Shown: one piece after another, positions 14,564 to 20,124 of the stretch | Layout of the letters: the number at the start of each line of letters is the position of its first letter | How positions within the stretch are numbered: the stretch's first letter is position 1 | From: a virus | Virus record (IMG/VR): IMGVR_UViG_3300034518_000133 | Span: 1-20,366 of that record | Length of the DNA: 20,366 bases | Direction: 5' to 3' (one strand) | Translations under genes and position numbers: made by a program | The notes under the pieces: generated by a model | The model's database searches: none | The model's input: only the letters and a program-made list of their open reading frames with translations | What the model was told of the DNA's origin: nothing

Positions 14564-14992
14564 TTACTTTTTACCTATATTATTTAATGCTTCTCTTGCA
14601 TTTTTTAATCCATCTAATGCCTGTTTGATTGCACTTTTACCTTGTTCTTTAATTACTTCTGAAAGATCATCAGATACTTCTTTAGATTTTTCTCTTAGTA
14701 AAAGTGCCGCTGCTGATGGCCCTCCTGTTGGATTAGCTACTGCTATACCCTCTTGTACTTTTATTGTGGTATCCGCCACATCAATAGTAACTTCATAAGA
14801 CTCTAAAGTTGTATTCATATCGTCCAAATCTTTAGTTTTATTATTTAATTTTTTTCTTAATTTTTCAACATCTTCCCTCGTAAGAGTACCTTCATATTCT
14901 CCTATACTAATTTCTGCCTCTAACGCATATATACTATCTATCTTTTTTTGTAAAAATTTTTCTAATGCTTTACCTACTGATGTTTTTGCCAT
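14564..14992 (-). CDS. Hypothetical coiled-coil protein (142 residues)
   Basis: Almost the whole sequence is predicted helical with heptad-like spacing: residues 5-30 (VGKALEKFLQKKIDSIYALEAEI), 37-65 (LTREDVEKLRKKLNNKTKDLDDMNTTLES) and 98-140 (LREKSKEVSDDLSEVIKEQGKSAIKQALDGLKNAREAL). A Gly/Pro-containing break (NPTGGPSAAA) sits near residue 88. There is no signal peptide or membrane segment. Position among baseplate genes suggests a structural or assembly role, but no family is recognised. Confidence 0.7.
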   Translation of the reverse strand: MAKTSVGKALEKFLQKKIDSIYALEAEISIGEYEGTLTREDVEKLRKKLNNKTKDLDDMNTTLESYEVTIDVADTTIKVQEGIAVANPTGGPSAAALLLREKSKEVSDDLSEVIKEQGKSAIKQALDGLKNAREALNNIGKK

Positions 14993-14999
14993 AATTAAC

Positions 15000-15452
15000 C
15001 TATCCGTAAATAGCTGCTACTGCTGTTGGTAGTCGTTTCTTTCCTATTGGTTTATCAGTAAAAGCAGTTTCAAATGATTCATATAAATTTCCATCCTTAT
15101 ATTGTGCTATTCCATAATTTCTAGCAGCTTCTTTTAAATTAGCTGATGTGATTACAAACTCCGATTGTTCTCCTATTCTAACAATCCATTTTTCTCCAAC
15201 TTCTCCACCACTTGGTATTTTAATTTCCACTCTTGATTTAGATCCAGTTTTAACTATATCACCATTGTATAATTTATGTTTAGGCATGCCTCTTTTATCA
15301 TTTACAAATACTTTACCCAATGGTAATGTAATGATTCCTAATGGACTCAATAGTATTTCTATTAGATTTTCATCAACTATTTTTGTTTCCCAGTTTGTAT
15401 GTCGCTTACCTGAATCATCCGTTGTTATTATTTTTACTATCTTTTCTGGCAT
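15000..15452 (-). CDS. FecR-like domain protein in the baseplate cluster
   Basis: A 150-residue protein. Residues 44-78 (LGKVFVNDKRGMPKHKLYNG, then DIVKTGSKSRVEIKI) match the core of the FecR domain: a short beta element, '..L..GD.I.TG..SRVE.', and a following strand. In bacteria this domain is usually periplasmic and senses or binds other proteins; here there is no signal peptide or membrane helix. The C-terminus (NLKEAARNYGIAQYKDGNLYESF) is helical. It starts 1 base after the gp5-like gene. Its place beside the hub protein suggests a small structural partner rather than signalling; that is inference. Confidence 0.75.
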   Translation of the reverse strand: MPEKIVKIITTDDSGKRHTNWETKIVDENLIEILLSPLGIITLPLGKVFVNDKRGMPKHKLYNGDIVKTGSKSRVEIKIPSGGEVGEKWIVRIGEQSEFVITSANLKEAARNYGIAQYKDGNLYESFETAFTDKPIGKKRLPTAVAAIYG

Positions 15453-15453
15453 C

Positions 15454-16551
15454 TTAATATCCTGAATTGGTTATATAGTCGTTAAGTTCTTCAATAGATT
15501 TCTTCGTGGGTGGTTTACCTTCTGGATTTGTTTCATTTTTATATTTAGAATTAAATATTTGTCGTTGTATACTTTTTAAAATTGTTGTCTCTTTCATGAA
15601 AACGGCTCCCTGGACAGGCCCTCCTGATACAGTCATGACCTGGCCGCCACTAACAAATTTATCCATTATACTAACGAGTTGATCCACTAAATCTTTTATA
15701 AAATTTCCATGAACATAAGGTTGTCCATTAATAAGTATTTCAGGAGAATTAATAGAGACTTTTTTAAACCCATTGATAAATATTTCTTCTTTTTTAGATT
15801 GAAAAATCAACCTATCACTTTCTATTACAATTTGGTCTCCAGTTAATTCTGGAAATTCATCTGCCCCTTTAACTCTTTCTTTTAAATCTAAAGGTATTCT
15901 ACTACCTTCTAAATAAATAACACTTCCTTCATTATCGAAATATGGTGTAAATAAACCATCCTCATTAAATTTATTCGTATTATTTGTTATTCTCAAACAA
16001 GGCTGGGTTTCATTCTTACTGGTAAATTGTATAGTTTGACCAAATCTACCTTGAATAAACTTATCTCCATCTTTATATCTTGGTAATGGTACAATCTTTT
16101 TAACTTTTTTATTTACAACTTCTGAGGCCCTATTAACTTCTGACTCTATTGGTAAACCAGATTTACCAAAATTTGAAATATTATAATTTAATTTTCTATC
16201 AATAGAAAAATCTCTAATATAATATAACGTTTCATTTGGTGTGAGTCCAAATTCAAATACCATTACATATTCATTCTCAGAAGGTAGCTCAAAATCCCTC
16301 AATGAAAATGGTTGAATCCACCTATTTTCTAATATTTTATTATATTCAGTAGTTACTAATCTTCCTTGAATTGCACCATATAACTCACCACTTTCTACAC
16401 TTGTATGTACCTTCTTAACCTCACATACATCAAACTGTAAATAGCGATATGCATCTGAATACTTTCTTATCATATGATAAGCCTGTGCCTCAGTTACAAA
16501 ACCATCCTTTTTTCCTTCTCTAATAACTTTGGTTCTATCAATTGTCGGCAT
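15454..16551 (-). CDS. Baseplate hub/central-spike protein, gp5-like without lysozyme domain
   Basis: A 365-residue protein. Residues 38-115 (LQFDVCEVKKVHTSV; GAIQGRLV; NEYVMVFEFGL; TLYYIRDFSI) fit an OB-fold, the N-terminal fold of T4 gp5 and other tail-spike hubs. Residues about 160-285 carry the repeated polar beta strands typical of the gp5 C-terminal part in marine T4-like phages: GRFGQTIQFTSKN, EGSVIYLEGSRIPL, TGDQIVIESDRLIFQSKKEEI and NGFKKVSINSPEILING. No T4-type muramidase segment is seen between them. The C-terminus is helical (FIKDLVDQLVSIMDKF) and includes SGGQVMTVSGGPVQGAV. AGGAAAG precedes the ATG. Role: hub closing the tail tube and carrying the membrane-piercing tip. Confidence 0.82.
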   Translation of the reverse strand: MPTIDRTKVIREGKKDGFVTEAQAYHMIRKYSDAYRYLQFDVCEVKKVHTSVESGELYGAIQGRLVTTEYNKILENRWIQPFSLRDFELPSENEYVMVFEFGLTPNETLYYIRDFSIDRKLNYNISNFGKSGLPIESEVNRASEVVNKKVKKIVPLPRYKDGDKFIQGRFGQTIQFTSKNETQPCLRITNNTNKFNEDGLFTPYFDNEGSVIYLEGSRIPLDLKERVKGADEFPELTGDQIVIESDRLIFQSKKEEIFINGFKKVSINSPEILINGQPYVHGNFIKDLVDQLVSIMDKFVSGGQVMTVSGGPVQGAVFMKETTILKSIQRQIFNSKYKNETNPEGKPPTKKSIEELNDYITNSGY

Positions 16552-16924
16552 TTATTTTCACTTTCCTATTCACTTCATCTGTATAATCTTGAGCTTCTTG
16601 TGCAACCTTTTCTATTGAACCTACTAATTGTTCTTTTTCTTTTTCAGATAGTCCAAATTCTGACTCCGAACCCTTGCTTTCAGAACTAACTAATCGTTGA
16701 ACTATTGATGCCATCTTTACCAATTGCTCATCATTTTTTACTTTAATTTCTAAATATTCTTTGATAGCAGGTATTAATTGTACTGCAGTATCACCATCTT
16801 TGATGAATCCCACAATCTCTTTTATAAGAATATCTAACTGTTTTTTATTATCTGATGAATTGTTGTAAATATCTTCAAATACATCGGATAACGATTTTTC
16901 TTTAAATACTTTAAAATCTGACAT
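16538..16924 (-). CDS. Hypothetical protein at the head of the tail operon (128 residues)
   Basis: A mostly helical, acidic protein: MSDFKVFKEKSLSDVFEDIY at the N-terminus, then KKQLDILIKEIVGFIKD, a middle LIPAIKEYLEIKVKNDEQLVKMASIVQRLV, and a C-terminal LSEKEKEQLVGSIEKVAQEA. Its end overlaps the gp5-like gene by 14 bases, so the two are probably translated together. It is the first gene of the leftward tail operon; only a weak GAG is seen before the ATG. I recall similar small proteins next to gp5 in marine T4-like phages but no function. Confidence 0.72.
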   Translation of the reverse strand: MSDFKVFKEKSLSDVFEDIYNNSSDNKKQLDILIKEIVGFIKDGDTAVQLIPAIKEYLEIKVKNDEQLVKMASIVQRLVSSESKGSESEFGLSEKEKEQLVGSIEKVAQEAQDYTDEVNRKVKINADN

Positions 16925-16961
16925 TTTTGTTCTCGTGTTGTTTGATATAGATTGACTCTAA

Positions 16962-17034
16962 TATAAATATAACATTAAATTTATTCCGTTTTATATAAAT
17001 ATATACTAAAAAATTAAATTCTTTTATATAAATA
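16962..17034 (+). promoter_or_regulatory. Three tandem T4-type late promoter boxes (TATAAATA)
   Basis: Exact TATAAATA boxes occur on the plus strand at 16962-16969, 16994-17001 and 17027-17034, starting 32 and 33 bases apart, about three helical turns. TATAAATA is the known T4 late consensus read by gp55, and a gp55-like gene lies just to the right. The second and third copies are part of a longer imperfect repeat (ATTAAATT, a short spacer, then TTTTATATAAATA). All lie upstream of the plus-strand 73-residue gene. The region is also upstream of the minus-strand tail operon and very AT-rich, so chance contributes to the matches. Confidence 0.6.
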
Positions 17035-17044
17035 GTTATATAAG

Positions 17045-17062
17045 AGGACTTTTTATAGTCCT
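17045..17062 (+). promoter_or_regulatory. Hairpin near the predicted 5' end of the 73-residue gene's mRNA
   Basis: AGGACT (17045-17050) and AGTCCT (17057-17062) form a perfect 6-bp stem with a 6-base loop TTTTAT. With transcription starting a few bases after the last TATAAATA box, this hairpin would sit at the very 5' end of the transcript. It is 24 bases before the Shine-Dalgarno GGAG (17087-17090). A 5' stem can protect mRNA from decay; that role here is inferred. Confidence 0.5.
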
Positions 17063-17098
17063 AATTGATGCAATACTAAACTAACTGGAGAAAAACCA

Positions 17099-17320
17099 AT
17101 GAGGGAAGTAGTAACAATGGTCGGAGGATGGATAGATGACATAGCGTCTCTATTGTTATCCTTTGTAGCCATCGGAGCCATAGGCGAAGTATTATTCGGC
17201 AGTGGTTTCTTTGGTGTTAATGTTATTAGTAACCTAACATCTATTATAAATGGTTTCGGTGAATCTGGCTTTGCTGGATTAGTCGCACTATTGGTGTTGG
17301 TGGGTTTATTTCGCAAATAA
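17099..17320 (+). CDS. Small hydrophobic membrane protein (73 residues), isolated late gene
   Basis: The only plus-strand gene in the window. GGAG at 17087-17090 lies 8 bases before the ATG, a near-ideal spacing. The protein has a hydrophobic segment at about residues 15-34 (IASLLLSFVAIGAIGEVLFG), a Gly/Asn-containing middle with hydrophobic residues (FFGVNVISNLTSIINGFG) and a second hydrophobic segment at about 57-71 (GFAGLVALLVLVGLF), ending FRK. Two membrane helices are likely, with few charged residues. It has its own promoter boxes, hairpins and terminator, which suggests strong late expression. Size and topology would suit a holin or a membrane-inserted virion or lysis accessory protein, but no family is recognised and I do not assign one. 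Confidence 0.8.
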   Translation: MREVVTMVGGWIDDIASLLLSFVAIGAIGEVLFGSGFFGVNVISNLTSIINGFGESGFAGLVALLVLVGLFRK

Positions 17321-17345
17321 GATGTGACGTCCCGTCACTCACATC
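17321..17345 (+). other. Stem-loop immediately after the stop codon, two alternative pairings
   Basis: Directly after the TAA of the 73-residue gene, GATGTGA (17321-17327) pairs perfectly with TCACATC (17339-17345) around an 11-base loop. Alternatively GTGACG (17324-17329) pairs with CGTCAC (17333-17338) around a 3-base loop. The two pairings exclude each other. There is no T tract here, so it is not itself a terminator. It may shield the mRNA 3' end or cover the stop codon. Confidence 0.5.
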
Positions 17346-17352
17346 TGTGCAT

Positions 17353-17383
17353 AAAAAAACCCCGATTTAGTCGGGGTTTTTTT
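17353..17383. terminator. Strong bidirectional intrinsic terminator
   Basis: CCCCGA (17360-17365), loop TTTAG, TCGGGG (17371-17376) forms a GC-rich 6-bp stem, which flanking A7 (17353-17359) and T7 (17377-17383) can extend. On the plus strand the T tract ends the 73-residue gene transcript. On the minus strand the complement of the A tract ends the transcript of the gp55-like gene, whose stop is at 17405. It therefore serves two convergent units and insulates the right module from the tail operon. Confidence 0.9.
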
Positions 17384-17404
17384 GTTTTTATAAGTTAAAT
17401 ATAA

Positions 17405-18124
17405 TTAGGCGTTAAATATAGAACCTGTATTGGTTGTGTCTATTTGTCCTAAATTTTGATAATCATATATCATATCCTTATAATGTTTTTTCATAACATT
17501 AATAACTCTAGTAATATGTTGAGTATTAGAACCTGTCATTTCACGAATCAGAATGTATAATGCCTTCTTATTGAAATTCTCTACATTTCGTCGTTTCCTA
17601 AATAATTCTATAACAGAATCTGCAACCAATATATCTTTTTGTCTACGGAATATGTTTCGAATATTATTATCCCAAAACTCTAACATTTGTTCTATAAATT
17701 CGTTATAGGTTTCTTTAGATTCCCGTTCACTTTCTTCAGAACTTAGATTTCTATTAAAATCTAAAACATCTAATGATTTAGTTATTTTCATTTTTTTATA
17801 ATTGTTGTTATTATGAAGAATTAAATAATTCTTTCCAACAATACTGAAATAACTAAATGCCTTTCCCTTACCTTCTTTAAACTTATGTATATTCATTATC
17901 AAATAAGACACTACTTCATTTTTTACTTCAGTTAATGGTATATCAAAATAATAAAATTTAAAAGTATGTATCAAATTTTCTGCTAATTTATCAAACGCAT
18001 AACCAATTTCAGCTACATATAAGTCGTTTTTCAACATCCTATCATCAGTATTATTATACTGAATAATAGCATCTTCTGTATCTTGTGTGAAATACATTCT
18101 TGACTTTGCTTTTTTACGCGGCAT
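17405..18124 (-). CDS. 55: Late transcription sigma factor, T4 gp55-like
   Basis: A 239-residue protein that fits T4-type gp55. The N-terminal YFTQDTEDAIIQYNN (about residues 11-25), the region AEIGYAFDKLAENLIHTFKFYY, and KGKAFSYFSIVGKNYLILHNNNNYKK (about 85-110) match the conserved sigma region-2-like part that binds RNA polymerase and reads the late -10 box. The C-terminus contains KKALYILIREMTGSNTQHITRVI, probably a helix-turn-helix-like segment. It ends with a short hydrophobic GSIFNA tail; in T4 the gp55 C-terminus contacts the sliding clamp gp45. TATAAATA boxes nearby are its expected targets. It overlaps the preceding small gene by 11 bases. Confidence 0.88.
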   Translation of the reverse strand: MPRKKAKSRMYFTQDTEDAIIQYNNTDDRMLKNDLYVAEIGYAFDKLAENLIHTFKFYYFDIPLTEVKNEVVSYLIMNIHKFKEGKGKAFSYFSIVGKNYLILHNNNNYKKMKITKSLDVLDFNRNLSSEESERESKETYNEFIEQMLEFWDNNIRNIFRRQKDILVADSVIELFRKRRNVENFNKKALYILIREMTGSNTQHITRVINVMKKHYKDMIYDYQNLGQIDTTNTGSIFNA

Positions 18125-18374
18125 CTACTTCTTCTCCTTCTAATTCCTGTAGTTCGTCTACAGTTTCTTTAATGAGTTTAAATGTTGTTCCTACTTCATC
18201 ATCAGCTTCAAAATGTCCTTGATGATCGATTTCTTGTAAGTTATCTCTAACTTGTGTTATCTTTTCAGAAAATGTTTCCACCCAAGTTTCCAACATTTCT
18301 GTTTTTTTTGTTAAATTCCAAATCACATATCCTTCTCCAAGAACAAGTAATCCTAATAATATTTCTAATACCAT
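18114..18374 (-). CDS. Small membrane-anchored hypothetical protein (86 residues)
   Basis: Residues 2-20 (VLEILLGLLVLGEGYVIWN) form one likely membrane helix. Residues 22-50 are a helical, coiled-coil-like stretch (KKTEMLETWVETFSEKITQVRDNLQEI), and then HFEADDEVGTTFKLIKETVDELQ. I recall the HFEADDE.G..FK pattern from marine T4-like phages, always unassigned. It overlaps the methyltransferase stop by 10 bases and the sigma-factor start by 11. Probably anchored in the host inner membrane with a cytoplasmic coiled coil; function unknown. Confidence 0.76.
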   Translation of the reverse strand: MVLEILLGLLVLGEGYVIWNLTKKTEMLETWVETFSEKITQVRDNLQEIDHQGHFEADDEVGTTFKLIKETVDELQELEGEEVDAA

Positions 18375-19036
18375 TTTTGATTTCCTTCGTATTTATCTAT
18401 TCTATTCATACATAACTCATATGTTTTCGGGTCTATTTCACTACCCATATAAAACCTATCTGAATTAATACATGCAATAGCAGTAGTGCCTACACCCATA
18501 AACGGGTCATAGACTACTTCACTCACATTAGTAAAATTCTCTATACACTTTTGTGCTATTTCTATTGGCATATTATATGAATAACCTTCATAGTTTTGAT
18601 GTTTATGATCCCACACATCTATTTTAAAATCTTTCTTATAATGTTGTTTACATTTCTGTTTAGCAAATGATAAAACAAATGCATAGTTTAATCTATATAA
18701 ATTTATACTTGGTGATTTTCTCCAAATTTTTTGTGATACTAACTTATATCCTAAATCAAACATCATATCTATAACCATTTTATGTTTAGGTATAATAGTT
18801 GAATTGAATTTCCTATCACTAATAACTACCGTAACTACGTGTTTAGTCGGATTTAATTTTTTCAATACATTACTAACAAAACTAAAATATTCTTCTGAAT
18901 CACTTTTTGGATTCATATTAATTTCATCATAATCTGGAGGTGAGAAAAATGCATAATCATAACTAGATTCTTTATTCAATCTATCCATACAATCTTCTAA
19001 AAATATATTATTTATCTTATTCACCAAATAGCTCAT
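18365..19036 (-). CDS. DNA methyltransferase (amino-methylating, motif IV before motif I)
   Basis: A 223-residue protein with the order of beta-type N6-adenine/N4-cytosine methyltransferases: catalytic motif IV early (FFSPPDYDE, residues 30-38) and the AdoMet-binding motif I late (DPFMGVGTTAIAC, residues 177-189), followed by GSEID, the acidic motif II. NIFLEDCMDRL at residues 10-20 corresponds to the usual 'GDC...L' N-terminal element. The usual DPPY/SPPY is here SPPD followed by Tyr, so the aromatic residue is displaced. No restriction enzyme gene is seen, so it is an orphan enzyme, perhaps protecting phage DNA. The ATG overlaps the HD gene by 20 bases; a GTG at 19024 is an alternative start. 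Confidence 0.84.
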   Translation of the reverse strand: MSYLVNKINNIFLEDCMDRLNKESSYDYAFFSPPDYDEINMNPKSDSEEYFSFVSNVLKKLNPTKHVVTVVISDRKFNSTIIPKHKMVIDMMFDLGYKLVSQKIWRKSPSINLYRLNYAFVLSFAKQKCKQHYKKDFKIDVWDHKHQNYEGYSYNMPIEIAQKCIENFTNVSEVVYDPFMGVGTTAIACINSDRFYMGSEIDPKTYELCMNRIDKYEGNQKWY

Positions 19037-19802
19037 TAAACAAATCTTTTGCTGATGCTGTGGGTTCTGGGTCGGCCTCTATCTTTTTTACTTCTTTAGC
19101 AACTTGAGTTGATACACTTTCTTGAACTCTATCTCTAATACCAGCATTCTCATATTCTTCTTCATACTTCCATTCTGTATATTCTGCTCTTGTTGCCATA
19201 TGGTCGGCCCAATGTATTAAGTAAGGTAAACTTGAATGAAAACTATTCTCTGGTTTAAATGTTTTCAAATATTGTTTATTTGAATCATCATACATACCAT
19301 CACTTACCTTTATTGCTAAATATTCTAATTGTGAAATTTTAACATCAAAATGTTGTAATAACCATAATGCCCTATCTGTAACACTCATATATTGTAACTC
19401 TGGATTATGAGTAAACCACTCATTTAATTTCTTTCTTCTCCAATCATCATCTTGTGGTAAATAATATTCATGGTCTAAATCACCTACTTTACCTAAGTCG
19501 TGGTGTAGTGCACTAAATACAAGTTCTTCTTCATTAAAATCAATCACTGCACCAATCTCTTGATAGACTTTCATTAATTTCTTTGCCGTTTCCACTACGT
19601 GTAATACGTGTTCTGTATAACCACCAATATGACAATAATGATAATTTGGTTTACCACTAGCTGGTGCTACACACATTCTATCCTCAAAGTATTCATACAT
19701 CTTCAAGAGATTTTCTTTTCTCTCTCCTTCAAATGTATCCTCTACTAATTGGATTAACTTATTCCAATTCTCTTGGATTTGTTCTGGAGTTAATTCTTTC
19801 AT
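19017..19802 (-). CDS. HD-domain phosphohydrolase
   Basis: A protein of 261 residues from the ATG at 19802, 1 base after the preceding stop. A frame-matched ATG at 19814 would add four residues and overlap that gene. The HD signature is visible (numbering from 19814): H69 in GGYTEHVLHVVETA, the HD pair in SALHHDLGKVGDLDHEYY (about 101-118) and D204 in HWADHMATR. These residues bind a divalent metal and act on phosphoester bonds. HD proteins of marine T4-like phages are usually assigned nucleotidase or dNTP-related activity without proof. The C-terminus (ADPEPTASAKDLFNELFGE) is a flexible linker ending in a hydrophobic-acidic motif that could bind a partner such as a sliding clamp (inference). 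Confidence 0.84.
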   Translation of the reverse strand: MKELTPEQIQENWNKLIQLVEDTFEGERKENLLKMYEYFEDRMCVAPASGKPNYHYCHIGGYTEHVLHVVETAKKLMKVYQEIGAVIDFNEEELVFSALHHDLGKVGDLDHEYYLPQDDDWRRKKLNEWFTHNPELQYMSVTDRALWLLQHFDVKISQLEYLAIKVSDGMYDDSNKQYLKTFKPENSFHSSLPYLIHWADHMATRAEYTEWKYEEEYENAGIRDRVQESVSTQVAKEVKKIEADPEPTASAKDLFNELFGE

Positions 19803-19803
19803 T

Positions 19804-20124
19804 TTATTTTTCATTCCTTATTTTTGTTCCGCTAATTTCTTTAATTTCTGGTGGTGGAAAATGTTCTATAACATCATAACCAACATCTCTACCATAGTTT
19901 ATAGATTCTATATCTGGTATAATCATAATTTTAATCAAACCCTCATCTATAAATCCTTTGAATTTCACTTGTAGATTATCATAAACTTCTTCACAAGTAT
20001 ATGGATTATTTTCATCGGGTAACATATCACGAATACAAATCAAAACATTCTTACCCTCTTTGAGTCTTTGGTCAATCAACCATTGATGACCGTTATGCCA
20101 CGGTTGCCATCTGCCGATAAACAT
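19804..20124 (-). CDS. Small HxGH-motif nucleotidyltransferase
   Basis: A 106-residue protein with both hallmarks of the nucleotidylyltransferase fold that includes cytidylyltransferases, NMN adenylyltransferases and ATP sulfurylase: the N-terminal nucleotide-binding site FIGRWQPWHNGH (H10, H13) and the C-terminal ISGTKIR (residues 97-103), which binds the triphosphate. It is short for the family, which usually has 130 or more residues. The ATG lies inside the end of the APS-kinase-like gene, which is in another frame, with 32 bases of overlap; a TAG closes this frame just upstream. The neighbouring APS kinase-like gene suggests a joint sulfate-activation or nucleotide-transfer role. The substrate cannot be read from the sequence. 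Confidence 0.8.
   Translation of the reverse strand: MFIGRWQPWHNGHQWLIDQRLKEGKNVLICIRDMLPDENNPYTCEEVYDNLQVKFKGFIDEGLIKIMIIPDIESINYGRDVGYDVIEHFPPPEIKEISGTKIRNEK

Noticed and set aside
16924-17098. Replication origin or attachment site in the AT-rich divergent region
   Set aside because: The repeats are explained by TATAAATA boxes. No iterons, DnaA-type sites or integrase gene are present.
17053-17316. Minus-strand 87-codon frame opposite the 73-residue gene
   Set aside because: It is antisense to a gene with an ideal Shine-Dalgarno, promoter boxes and terminator. Its own product is Pro/Asn/Thr-rich without recognisable structure, and no ribosome binding site is seen.
20093-20124. Programmed frameshift fusing the APS kinase-like and nucleotidyltransferase frames
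   Set aside because: No slippery heptamer or downstream structure is visible in the overlap, and the second gene has its own ATG at the usual N-terminus of the family.
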